A stretch of DNA of 64,000 nt from Mesorhizobium sp. B1-1-8 (lineage in GTDB: Bacteria > Pseudomonadota > Alphaproteobacteria > Rhizobiales > Rhizobiaceae), in the NCBI RefSeq assembly GCF_006442795.2, contig NZ_CP083956.1, positions 3,077,501 to 3,141,500 on the forward strand. The letters run 5' to 3'. This document shows positions 45,262 through 55,100 of the stretch, one piece after another. Position 1 is the first letter of the stretch, and each line of letters begins with the position of its first letter. The notes beneath the pieces are model-generated. The model was given only the letters and a program-made list of their open reading frames with translations. It searched no databases and was not told the DNA's origin. The position numbers and the translations under genes are program-made.

Positions 45262-45659
45262 TCCCCCGTTTCAATGACCGCACGGAAGGTGGCATCGCGA
45301 TTACCTATAGAGTAGCGCGTAAGAGGTTGGGCGAAACTCCCGAGGTCCTATATTTGATAAGCCGTTCTTGATCGACTACTGAGGGCTTTTCCGCTGGGGT
45401 CGTTTAGATCGACCGTTACCCAGGGCAGGAATTTCCAGCGCTTCGTCTGGGTCAGACCGCATCTTCAAGCATAAATCGGCGTCAACGACAAGATCGCTAT
45501 CGCGATCGATCTCTGAGTTCGCTTGCTTTCGTTTCATGGCCGTGGCGGGACTGTAACAGATCTGGTTTTATGAGCACGTACCGCCTTCATCTCGCTCCAT
45601 CGAAGGACCGGCGCTTCTCCTCCAGTCTATTGGCTAGTGAGCCTGCTCGGAGTGATCAT
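45262..45659. other. 400-bp stretch between convergent genes
   Basis: No supported gene. A plus-strand frame at 45570-45779 overlaps the end of the minus-strand gene and has no domain character. I do not see a strong terminator. Confidence 0.4.
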
Positions 45660-47063
45660 TTAAGAAAAGGCCCATTCCGCATCCGACGGAACGATCCTTC
45701 CTTCCCGCAGCCGCCTGTGAAGTTGGTGCCACGAGGAGTCCGTCGCGAAGCTTGTCATGTTCCCACAGGTTTCGAATAAGGGAAGGCCACCAAAGCGATT
45801 GACGAGACCGGCTATGGCGCCCGCTCTGCGGTTTCCGAATAACAACTCGAGTGGAGAATCACCACACTCCACGACGCGGTGTCCCCAAGCTCCCGGCACG
45901 TCGTCGGTTGCCAGTGCGTGTCGAAGGCCCGCATCGACGCCTGCCGCCTCAAGTGCGCGGCTGACGACAAAACGCATCAGGGGATAGTAGATCGGCTGAT
46001 GGCTGCCTCCGAGCACGCGTACGCCAGGCAAAATGGACAAAACGAGAAACACGAGAAGGAGGTTCGGGATTAAGCTGCGGTTGGCCAGTCGCTCGAGGAT
46101 ATCAGGCGCCGCGAAGCGGGCCACCTTCACGCCGGTTGTCGCGTGGACCAGTTCCCCTGCCATCAGCCGCAGAGGCAGGCGCTTGCCGTTTTCATAGAAC
46201 CAGAAGAAATCGGTGCCGCGGGCGAGCCACCCGCTCCAGGGCCCGGCCGCCAAGCTGTCGAGCTCGGCGAGAATAGTTGGCGCAAACTTCGTGTCTTCCA
46301 GCAGCCGGGCACGTAGCCAAGAGTCATCCTCTGACAGATGCTCAGCGACCAGATCGGCTATATCCTCGTCGTCGATCTGCAGAAATGCAAAGCTATCGTC
46401 GAACATCTTTGGCCATAAAATGCGGTTCGCTGCCTTGATGGCATGCGCCGGCCGTTCGAATTGCGCTTTAGGCACAAGGCCGCGAAGCCGTCTGATCGCG
46501 TCTCTCTCGGCGCTCGGCTCCTTTGATGCGAACTCGAACCTGTAGGATCCAGGCCCGGCCAGAAGGCTGTACCCGATCATCCTGCTGCGGCTCAGCCCGA
46601 ACACGTTGTGCGGCTTGCCGTCGACCGTGAGCCAGCCTGGCCCCTTGTGTGGCCTTTCAACGAGATTAACCGTCGAAACGGCATAGGAAACGTAGGTCGA
46701 GCAGCCATGCGCAGAGAGGCCGATGAGGCTGAATATATGCGTATGATACGCTTCCGGCTCCGCTATGAGAAGCAAATGAGGACCGGTCTGCAACACGCGG
46801 CGCTTCTCGAGATCCCTGCAGATTTTCCCGGCGGTATCGGCCGATAATCCGTTTCGTTTCGCTGCCTTCCTGATGATGTCGAGCAGTTTGGTCAAGGCTC
46901 GATGCCGGATTTCCGGCACAGACCTCAAGGCCGGCGCTTCGAAAAGTCGGAACGCATAGTCGCGGACCGGCCGGGAGTAAAAGGGTTCCATCCACGGGTA
47001 GAGCGCCGCCAACGACCCGAGCACTATCTGCATCGCGTTTACGTCTGCTGCTAGCTCTTCCAC
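45660..47063 (-). CDS. unrecognised 467-aa protein, MFS operon partner
   Basis: I do not recognise the family. The sequence is compositionally normal and largely helical, with no signal peptide. Notable stretches: FSLIGLSAHGCSTYVSYAVS, VNLVERPHKGPGWLTVDGKP, LLLVFLVLSILPGVRVLGGS (hydrophobic, about residue 340), PLMRFVVSRALEAAGVDAGL and WGHRVVECGDSPLELLFGN, LPLFETCGNM. Conserved-looking Cys, His and Asp residues suggest an enzyme. Its start lies 8 bases after the stop of the MFS exporter, so the two are co-translated. Context (exporter, methyltransferase-like gene, two regulators) suggests small-molecule biosynthesis, an inference only. Confidence 0.75.
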   Translation of the reverse strand: MEELAADVNAMQIVLGSLAALYPWMEPFYSRPVRDYAFRLFEAPALRSVPEIRHRALTKLLDIIRKAAKRNGLSADTAGKICRDLEKRRVLQTGPHLLLIAEPEAYHTHIFSLIGLSAHGCSTYVSYAVSTVNLVERPHKGPGWLTVDGKPHNVFGLSRSRMIGYSLLAGPGSYRFEFASKEPSAERDAIRRLRGLVPKAQFERPAHAIKAANRILWPKMFDDSFAFLQIDDEDIADLVAEHLSEDDSWLRARLLEDTKFAPTILAELDSLAAGPWSGWLARGTDFFWFYENGKRLPLRLMAGELVHATTGVKVARFAAPDILERLANRSLIPNLLLVFLVLSILPGVRVLGGSHQPIYYPLMRFVVSRALEAAGVDAGLRHALATDDVPGAWGHRVVECGDSPLELLFGNRRAGAIAGLVNRFGGLPLFETCGNMTSFATDSSWHQLHRRLREGRIVPSDAEWAFS

Positions 47064-47071
47064 CTCACGAC

Positions 47072-48268
47072 TTACCTATTTCTCATTTGCACGACACAGA
47101 CGTTCAATGCAGAAATGCTGATCAGCAGCACCACTCCGAAGGCGAAGAAGATCGTAGAAGGAAACGCTCGATCTCCCACAACTGCTGCGACGCCAAAGAC
47201 GAGCAAGCCGAATAGAACGGCCGCACTGTGCATAACGCCTTTTGCCCGGCCCAGTAAGTTAAGGGATATACGCGACTGGAATGTGACTTCGACGCTGACG
47301 CGCCCAAGGTTGTAGAGAAATCCCAGGGCGGCAAACAGGATCAGCGTCCATGGCATGGGCACAGACATCACAGCCATGAGTACAAGCCCGGTTGCGCTCA
47401 AGAGCACTAGGTGCAGTGCAGGAGGACTCATCACTCGTTCAACTCGAACCAGAGAAATCGCGCCGATCAGCGAGCCGACCGACCAAGCCGCCTCGAGGTA
47501 ACCGAAATCCAGGGCGGTACCTTTCTGCTCCTGGAAGACGAAACTTGAGCCCATAACGCTCACAAGCACGGCGCTCGCATAGAGTAGCGTGTAGACGACA
47601 ATCAGACGAAGCAGACCGAGGTCGATGTGGATTGCAGACGCCATGGCGATGCGGACATCGCGCGCCAGGGGGGCCAGTCGCATCAAAGCCAGGAAACCCG
47701 TCGAGACAAGGAATAAGGCAGCGAGAGCGGTGAATGGCAGGGCAGGCGAACGCTCATGCATCAAGGGACCTGCGAGCAGAGCAGCTGCGAGATTGCCGAA
47801 CTGCGTGACGAAAAAGACGATGGAATTCATGGCAACAAGATTCCGCCCGCTGGCCACCGCAGGGATCATTGATTGAGATGTCGTAAGCGCCATACGGTCG
47901 TAGAATGAGAACAGAGCCGCTGACAGGCAGATCGTCACAAACGCGTCTAGATAGAGGAGGGCGCAAGCGGTAGCGATAGTGACCAGAAATCGACCGAAAT
48001 CTGCCGCGAGGTTGAGGCGCCGCCTGTCAAACCGATCCGCCGCTGCACCGACCAGAGGACTGGCGATGAATTCCACAACGCTGACGACCGCAAGCAATGT
48101 TGCTACGCCGGCGCTGCCATATCCTCGTTCGACGAGAATCCAAGCCGTTGCGATATAGTAGCCGTTCCGTCCGATCGCCGCAGACAACGTGCTGGCAACG
48201 AAACCGAAAAGCGGAATAGACAGGTGGGCCCATGCGTTGGCATGACGAATTCGAACTCGGTTTGACAT
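47072..48268 (-). CDS. MFS exporter (MFS_3 / EntS-like)
   Basis: About 398 residues with 12 predicted TM helices; the start at 48268 gives MSNRVRIRHANAWAHLSIPL. LVGAAADRFDRRRLNLAADF is the loop 2-3 signature motif of the facilitator superfamily. The layout without a large loop resembles the siderophore and drug exporters of the EntS group. With the following unknown protein it forms a two-gene operon that presumably exports that pathway's product. Confidence 0.88.
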   Translation of the reverse strand: MSNRVRIRHANAWAHLSIPLFGFVASTLSAAIGRNGYYIATAWILVERGYGSAGVATLLAVVSVVEFIASPLVGAAADRFDRRRLNLAADFGRFLVTIATACALLYLDAFVTICLSAALFSFYDRMALTTSQSMIPAVASGRNLVAMNSIVFFVTQFGNLAAALLAGPLMHERSPALPFTALAALFLVSTGFLALMRLAPLARDVRIAMASAIHIDLGLLRLIVVYTLLYASAVLVSVMGSSFVFQEQKGTALDFGYLEAAWSVGSLIGAISLVRVERVMSPPALHLVLLSATGLVLMAVMSVPMPWTLILFAALGFLYNLGRVSVEVTFQSRISLNLLGRAKGVMHSAAVLFGLLVFGVAAVVGDRAFPSTIFFAFGVVLLISISALNVCVVQMRNR

Positions 48269-48376
48269 GAACGGCGGATCCAACCTGACCGCCGATGCTC
48301 ATACCCGCTTCTTGGAAGCTTGCTTAACAGTAAGGTTCTGATTTTCATATGATTGCTGAGAAGGCAAGCCGCTGGC

Positions 48377-49267
48377 TCACATCCTGCATTTGCGCCGAAA
48401 TTCCGTGGGGTTCGCGCCGAAGGCTCGCTTAAAGGCGATCGTGAAATGGCTCGGGCTTGCAAAACCACACTCCATCGCGATTTCGGTCGCCGACAAGTTG
48501 GTGGATCGCAACATATCTGCGGACTGCTCCAGTCGGCGTCGCGCGATGAATGCATGCGGCGTCACACCGGTCGACTGCTTGAAGGCCCTGGAGAAATGGA
48601 AGCGACTAACCCCAATCTCTTTTGCCAAATGGGCCAAGGTCGGCCTTTCGTCCGACGATGATTCGATCATCCCGACGGCACGCTTCAGATCGAACGACGA
48701 CAGCCCCCCTTTTGCCCGCTCATGGGAGATGCCGTTCAATCTTAGCATCTGCACGAACAATTGCGTGGCCTGGCTCTCCACCATTGTCACGCTGATAGGA
48801 TCGGGCTGCTTGAGCTCGATTGCAATCTTCTGCAACGCTATCTCAATGGTGCTGTCCCGAAAGCCTATCGCAGGCGGCAGTTCCGCCCCGCGATAGTATG
48901 CCATTCCCCCAAACGTCAGATCAATGAATTGCCGCTCAATTGAAACCAGCAGGTATGAGGCCGTCGCATCGCCTTCATCCCAACCGCTCCAATCGCTGTC
49001 AGCCGGGATGTAGATTATTGAGCCTGGTCGCCGCGGCGAGAAGGGAATTCGACGGCCATCCACGAAGTCTTCTCCGCGGAGCGCGGTGCCTCTTACGTTC
49101 ATCAAGAATATATGCCCCGGATGCGAGATACGTGTTTCCTGTCGCTCCAGACCAGTCCTCTTTATCAAGTCTGCTCGCACCTGGCCCCAGGCCTCACAAT
49201 GATGAGCCAAGGTCTGATGCCGTGAAGGGCGAATCTTATCTGGGTCGAGGAACATAGGCTCCGACAA
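48377..49267 (-). CDS. AraC-family regulator with cupin-like N-terminus
   Basis: C-terminal DNA-binding part: LAHLAKEIGVSRFHFSRAFK, QSTGVTPHAFIARRRLEQSA, LSATEIAMECGFASPSHFTI and AFKRAFGANPTEFRRKCRM. The N-terminal part (HPGHIFLMNVRGTALRGEDF, RPGSIIYIPADSDWSGWDEG) looks like a sensing domain of the AraC-binding-like cupin type. TTG 49267 has AAGGAG seven bases upstream; ATG 49255 is the alternative start. It lies upstream of the MFS gene on the same strand and divergent from the methyltransferase-like gene, so either could be its target. Confidence 0.87.
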   Translation of the reverse strand: MSEPMFLDPDKIRPSRHQTLAHHCEAWGQVRADLIKRTGLERQETRISHPGHIFLMNVRGTALRGEDFVDGRRIPFSPRRPGSIIYIPADSDWSGWDEGDATASYLLVSIERQFIDLTFGGMAYYRGAELPPAIGFRDSTIEIALQKIAIELKQPDPISVTMVESQATQLFVQMLRLNGISHERAKGGLSSFDLKRAVGMIESSSDERPTLAHLAKEIGVSRFHFSRAFKQSTGVTPHAFIARRRLEQSADMLRSTNLSATEIAMECGFASPSHFTIAFKRAFGANPTEFRRKCRM

Positions 49268-49536
49268 CTGACGGCTCCTTACTGAAGGTGCTTTCCATCC
49301 GATGATGTGCCGAACCCCGGGTTGTCGAACAAATCACAAATAACTCTGGATTGCTAGAAGATGTGCCTTTGGTAAAAAAACGGCAACGGAATGAAAGCAG
49401 CCTGTGCCAAGGAAGCCTACCAAAAGCCTCAGCCAATACTCGACTTAGGGAATATTAGGTCTCCCCTAATTTAGTGGAACCTTCCCATCGACGTCTTGGC
49501 ATCTCACCAATCGTACGGTGCGGGAGGCGTATTGCC

Positions 49537-50532
49537 ATGCGAGGACTCGATGATTTCCTGGCCGAATGCGATCGTGGCCCACGTATCAACGAACTCACAG
49601 GCTTCTTCGCGGCCACCGCTGGAGGGAAGAGCGGGATGCCGATCCGGAACCCCGTCGCCGACCCCCGCCTTCTTCCGAGGAATGAACTGCTGCGCAAGCT
49701 GGTCGGCCTGCATGCGGCTCGGCAAGGCTTTTTCGACCAGCACTATCACGGCAGCATCCCTTACAGATTGGAAGAGGAGTGCCGGATGGCCTATGCGGTC
49801 CTGCAATACGCCCAGCAACGTCACACCCCACTCTCATTGTACAGCCTCGGAACCGCGGAAGGCACAATGGCGAGAACATTGTCCGAATTGTCTGAAGGAC
49901 AGATTCTCACCCTGTCGTGCAGCCCGAACCCGGAAAACTACGCATCCTTCATGGCCTATGGCGAACCGCGCTACGCCGAGTTCTTTATCGGCCCGTTCCA
50001 CCGATTGACCAAGGACGTTCTCCGGTCTGATCGCCGGCTGGAAAAATTTGTCCACGGATTCGATATCATCCTGGAAGACACCACCTTTCAAATGTATTCG
50101 CCGAACCGATCTAAGCAGATCGAGTTCGTGGCACAGCACCTCAGGGAAGGAGGCATCTTCGTCTTCGTCGAAAAATTCAGGGCGATTGATGACAACGACT
50201 ACATGCGCCGCGAGCATCAGAAGGATTATGGCTTCAAGGCGCGGTACTTCCCGGTAGAGGAGATCGAAAGCAAGAAGACCGCCGTCCTCAAGACGATGTT
50301 CGGCAATGAGGTGACACTCGCAGAGATGTCCCGGGCGGCGAGCGCGCATTTCAAGCACTGCATCATCACTTGGAACAGCGGAAATTTCTGCAGCCTTGCT
50401 GCAAGCAACAGCAAGGAAAACCTCGATCTATACGTTTCGCAGATGGCTGCCCCGGCCATTCCGCACGAGTATGTCTACGAAACCAGGCTGCATTGGTCCG
50501 CGACGATCGACGCGGCCGAGCCGGGACCTTGA
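49537..50532 (+). CDS. class I SAM-dependent methyltransferase-like protein (331 aa)
   Basis: The start at 49537 follows GGGAGGC. PLSLYSLGTAEGTMARTL is the SAM-binding loop (E/D-x-G-x-G-like), ILTLSCSPNPENYASFMAYG the next strand, FVHGFDIILEDTTFQMYSPN the acidic strand and LREGGIFVFVEKFRAIDDND the final strand of the Rossmann core. FKHCIITWNSGNFCSLAASN closes the fold. The resemblance to CmoA-like small-molecule or tRNA-linked methyltransferases is general; no substrate can be named. It may act on the product of the adjacent unknown enzyme. Confidence 0.75.
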   Translation: MRGLDDFLAECDRGPRINELTGFFAATAGGKSGMPIRNPVADPRLLPRNELLRKLVGLHAARQGFFDQHYHGSIPYRLEEECRMAYAVLQYAQQRHTPLSLYSLGTAEGTMARTLSELSEGQILTLSCSPNPENYASFMAYGEPRYAEFFIGPFHRLTKDVLRSDRRLEKFVHGFDIILEDTTFQMYSPNRSKQIEFVAQHLREGGIFVFVEKFRAIDDNDYMRREHQKDYGFKARYFPVEEIESKKTAVLKTMFGNEVTLAEMSRAASAHFKHCIITWNSGNFCSLAASNSKENLDLYVSQMAAPAIPHEYVYETRLHWSATIDAAEPGP

Positions 50533-50703
50533 AGGGATGTGTGCGATCCGTGGTGGGGAGGTGCCACGCCCCTACCGAGATCTCGCAGCGCTGCACTGAA
50601 GACCGACCGCGCCGGCGGCGCGTGCATTCCGTCAGACCTACCATTCACCTGTAGGTTCCTGGAAAAGATACGACCCCGAGCACTCCGGCGAAGTACTTGA
50701 GAC

Positions 50704-51663
50704 ATGATGCCGAATGGAAACGCTATCCAGCTACTGACCTATGCCTTTGCGGCCCTGGAGCACGGCAGCCTACGCCAGGCGGCAAGGGCCTTGAATGTCC
50801 AGGAGTCCTGTGTGAGTCGCAGCGTCGCCAAGCTCGAACAGCTTCTGGGCATGCAACTGTTTGATCGCGACGTGCACGGCATGCGGTTGACCGAGGCAGG
50901 ACGAGCCTGGGTCGACATTGTTCGTGTCCACTACGAAGGTTTGGTGGATGCTTTTTCCGGATGTGTCCGTGAACACCAGGACGTGAGCACGCTGCGGATC
51001 GGTTTGTGCTGCGTGACAGCTGGGGAATTTCTCCAGCGTCTGATCAGGCGTTTCGGCAAGGTGTATCCCGGTGTCCGCCTGGCCATCGAGGACATCCCAA
51101 CTGGACAGTGCTTTTCAGCCATACGCCGCAGGCGACTTGACATTGCCTTCACGCACGACCTTGGCACGCTCACGACCTGCCATAGCGAGGTGTTTTGGCA
51201 GGAGCGCCTGTTCGTCCTCTTGGCGTCTCGTCATGCGCTTGCCGAGATGCCGTCGGTCACCTGGTCCGATCTTTCTAATATGTGCTTGCTCGTTCCAGCA
51301 GGATTGGAAGGACCGCCAATGGATCGGCGCTTGCTGGAACGCATTGCCACACACGGTGCCCCGGCCGTTCAGAGGTCTCGCGCGACCCACGCGACGATCA
51401 TATTCAAGGTGCAACTGGGCCAGGGCGTCGCCTTGGCCGAGGAAAGCTACGCGAAGTCAGTCGCCGTCGATCGCGCGATGTGGAAGCCTCTTGAAGGTCA
51501 AAACAGCGTCAGTTCAATAAGGGGCCTATGGCTCGAATCAAACCCAAAGCGGGCCCTTCTGCGTTTCGTCGCGCTTGCGAAGAAAATGGCTCAGGAAACG
51601 GGATTGGGATGCGCGAAGGGCGCAGACGTTGCTGTAGAACCAGCGTTCGCCTGGCCCGCGTAG
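50704..51663 (+). CDS. LysR-family transcriptional regulator (319 aa)
   Basis: Helix-turn-helix at residues 10-60: ALEHGSLRQAARALNVQESC, VSRSVAKLEQLLGMQLFDRD. The effector-binding domain follows with LRIGLCCVTAGEFLQRLIRR and DIAFTHDLGTLTTCHSEVFW, LFVLLASRHALAEMPSVTWS. Full length. It follows the methyltransferase-like gene on the same strand, an orientation less common for LysR genes, which are usually divergent from targets. Confidence 0.92.
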   Translation: MMPNGNAIQLLTYAFAALEHGSLRQAARALNVQESCVSRSVAKLEQLLGMQLFDRDVHGMRLTEAGRAWVDIVRVHYEGLVDAFSGCVREHQDVSTLRIGLCCVTAGEFLQRLIRRFGKVYPGVRLAIEDIPTGQCFSAIRRRRLDIAFTHDLGTLTTCHSEVFWQERLFVLLASRHALAEMPSVTWSDLSNMCLLVPAGLEGPPMDRRLLERIATHGAPAVQRSRATHATIIFKVQLGQGVALAEESYAKSVAVDRAMWKPLEGQNSVSSIRGLWLESNPKRALLRFVALAKKMAQETGLGCAKGADVAVEPAFAWPA

Positions 51664-52100
51664 CTCTCGGTCTTCCCGCTCCCACCGAGGCTGCAGAACA
51701 TCGTGGGGGGCGACCAGAGTGCTGCCGGGCGCGGGCACGGCCTTATCTAGGCCCAGCCCCGGCGAGTATGTCTTGTGTCGGCGGCCGGCTTACCGGGCTG
51801 CTTCCTAGCCGTCGGTCGCTTCGCCGTGATCTGTTGTAGACGCTCACCCAACGACCGCTTTGCGCCCATTCCGGTCAACGCCGCCGCGTTGAAAGCTTCT
51901 CGGAAGCAGACATCGGGGTAGCCACGCAAGTTGGCACCTTTGCACCACCAGCGGAACTCCTTGCAGCGAGTGTCGATAAAGGCCATCAAGGACCGCGTTG
52001 CCACTCGGAACTTCTAGTTCTCCTCTTCAGCGATGCTGTGCACTGTAGGAGGTTGAACCCGAAGCGCCGTCGCAGCAATTCGGGGTTAGGCGAGTAAACG
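51664..52100. other. 437-bp gap upstream of the candidate defence operon
   Basis: Contains only an uncertain minus-strand frame (51747-52004, 85 residues from a GTG, ATRSLMAFIDTRCKEFRWWC) of no known family, which may be a remnant. The stretch 52005-52100 should hold the operon promoter; I see no clean consensus. The start codon at 52101 has only GGCGAG as a weak binding site. Confidence 0.4.
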
Positions 52101-55100
52101 ATGGCCAAGAGGGCAACCGAAAACACGACTTTACTGGCGAAGGGCGGCGGGAATGCGCCCGCCGGCGGCGTCACCATACAAGCTTCGGTTGCCGCGTCGA
52201 TTGCGGTCCGGCTTCTAGCCGCTGTCGCGTTAGATAAGAGGCTCGGACTGGGCGCTGCGAAGGCGACTGCGATCCGGTTCGAAACCGAAGTACCCGTGGA
52301 CGATGTCTTAATAGAAACAGATTTCGGCGGGTGGGTGTTTATCCAATCGAAAAACTCGCTCACGGGACGTTTCGTTCTGACGAGCGAACTAGGAAAAACC
52401 TGCGATGAGTTTGCACGTCTATGGCTGCTGACCACAGACGGCCAAGGCGAGAGAGGGTGGGATCGCCCTCTGGTCCGCGGCAAGGACGCGATGCTTCTTG
52501 CGGTCGGACACGAAACGTCCGGCCCCATCAAAGTGGGCCTCGCAAAGGCGCTCGATGCGCTGAGGATGCAATCGACCGCAACGCTCACGGACGCAGAGCG
52601 GACACTCCTGACGTCTTTCAAGAAGTTGGTGCGTTCGGCTTTCGATGCGCACGGCGCGCCTGCCGACCTCGATCTAGAAGCGGTCCTAAGATTCATTCAC
52701 GTGATCGACTACGATTTCGGCGGGCCGCAGCGCGAGCTTGCCGAAGATAGGCTCAAGGGGCTACTTGAGCTTCCAGACGAGGCTCCGGCTGCGTTCAAGG
52801 CGATCGAGCGCGATTGCCAAAATGCGATGACAGAGAGAGGCCGCCTCGATGGCGAGAGCTTTCGAGCGTCCCTTGCCGCAGATGGCCTTCTTATCAAGAC
52901 CGCTGCGAAAGGCCTTCTGGAAACGCAGGCCGCCATAAGCGCGGACACGCAAGCAATTTTAAGAGGCCATCGGGAGATCGCTCGCGCGCTTTCCGGAACT
53001 CCGGCAGAAAACTCGGTTGTCACCGATTTTGCGGAAAGACGACTTCGCGAACTACGGCAATCGCGGTTCGCAGCCGGGTTCGATTCAACGGCTGTTTGCA
53101 ACTTGCTTCTAACGGCCGTCGATACCGGCGACCTTACCGCTGCTTCGTCGAGCGTACGTCAATCGATCTTTGCCTGGTGCGCGCGAATTCTCAGTTCCGT
53201 CGATCACGAAAAGGCGCGGCATGCTTTATCGAAAGCCCAAGCGTTCGGCCCCAGCGAAGAAACGACTATTGCGAGCGCCTTCGTCGAAGCCTTCGCTCAG
53301 AACGGCGACAGGGCGAAGGCGCTCGCCGCTATGGAGCCTCTCAACTCGCCGGAGGCTCTTGCAGCCTCGCTCATCGTAGCCGTCCACAATCTTTCGCCGG
53401 TAGAAGGGCTTCAATGGCTGGAGAGAACCGGTCTGTCGCTCGACAGATTTCATCCGGACGGCAAGTTCCGAATTCTCGGTATGCACCTCACAGCGGGCGA
53501 CATTGAGGCCGCGATTAAGGTCGTCGATTCGCTTAAAGAGGCGGATTTGGAGACGACACCTGCGCTCCTTTATCTTTCCGGGACGGCGTATCTAGAGCGG
53601 ACAGTTCATCCTGAACTTCGAGATGCGCTCCAGGTGCCGCTACCTCCCAATCTGGCCGATTTCCCATTGGCCGAAGATACTCAGGCGATGGCGGATCGCG
53701 CGAAAGCGACCGGCTACTACAAAAGAGCTGCGGCAGCTTTCGGACTTCTCGGCGCCAAACAGGCAGCATCGATCGCGGCGGATAGAGCGCTGTGGTTGCA
53801 GTTGCGCGACCCCTCGTTGGTTGGAAAGGCTCTCGAAGATCTGCAAGCGAGCATGGCCGATGAGAAGGTTAGGCTACGTAGAATACCGCTCGCTTTCGCA
53901 TTCCAACTCGATCTGAACCTGCAAGCAGTCGAAGACGACATAGAGCGGGCGACAGCGCTCACAGGCGGGAAATCGCTCGACGCCGCGGTCGCCCGCTTCG
54001 AAGTGGCTTTACACCGAAAAGCGTCGGATGTTGCCGCCTATATCGACCGGCATCGTGAGCAGCTCTTGGAGTATTATCATCCGAACTTCTTGACCTCGAT
54101 TGAAATTGAATCACTGGTCAAAGCGGGACGCGCCGAAGAGGCTAGATCGAAGCTCGCCGTTCTGGAAGGCAACGATATTCCGCCCAGCGCTCTCACGACA
54201 TTGCGTAATCTTGTCGAGGGGGCGACGGGTGCCGACGTTGCCGCGCTTAGGGAGTCGGAATATCGAGCGAACCCAACAGTCCCCGTGCTTCTCAACCTTG
54301 TGGGTGAACTAGAACATATCCGGGACTTTTCGAAGCTTGCCGAATTCGCGGAGATTCTCTTCCAACAGGTCAAGGACGTTCCAAGCGCCGAAACCTATAC
54401 CTTCGCTCTCTTTGAGACGAATGCCGACGACAAGATCGTTGCGTTCGCGGACGCGTATCCGGGGATCGTCGCCGCATCTCTCAAAATTACCGCGACGGTG
54501 GCGTGGGCCAACTACCGCCTTGGCAGGCTCGGCGGCGCTAAGTCCGGCTTGGAAAAGCTTTCCGCCGGACGGGATATTCAAAACGACCGTCGCCTTGCAA
54601 TGAACATCGCGATTGCATCCGGCGATTGGAGTTCACTCAACACCTTCGTCGAAACCGAATGGCAGAATCGCGAGAAGCGGGACGCCACGGAACTGCTTCG
54701 CGCCGGTGTGCTGGCCCAACGGATTGGAGCGACGGCTCGATCGCAAGAGTTAGTTCGCGAAGCTGCGGGCAAAGCGGACGGCGATGCCGGCATCCTTTCA
54801 ACGTCTTATTCCACGGCTTCCTCGGCAGGCTGGGAAAACCAGGAAGAAATTCACGGCTGGCTCGAAGGAGCGATAGTTGCGTCGGGTGAAGACGGTCCGG
54901 TTCGGCGAATGGATATTCGAGAGCTTTTGGACCTGCAGCCCGATTGGGATGAGCGGATGGATCGGACCTGGGACCTCGTCGTTCGCGGAGAGGCTCCTCT
55001 GTTTGCCGCTGCAAAGGTTGCCCGCCGAACTCTGCTCGATGTGTTCTTGCGCCCCGCTCTGCGCAACTTAGGACAAGCGGACCCTCGGAGGCGGTCTCCG

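Noticed and set aside
51747..52004. Possible 85-residue minus-strand gene
   Set aside because: GTG start, poor spacing from AGGAG and no known family. Mentioned only within the intergenic entry.
52814..53506. Plus-strand open frame of 230 codons in another frame of the giant gene
   Set aside because: Arginine- and serine-rich shadow inside the 1529-residue coding region.
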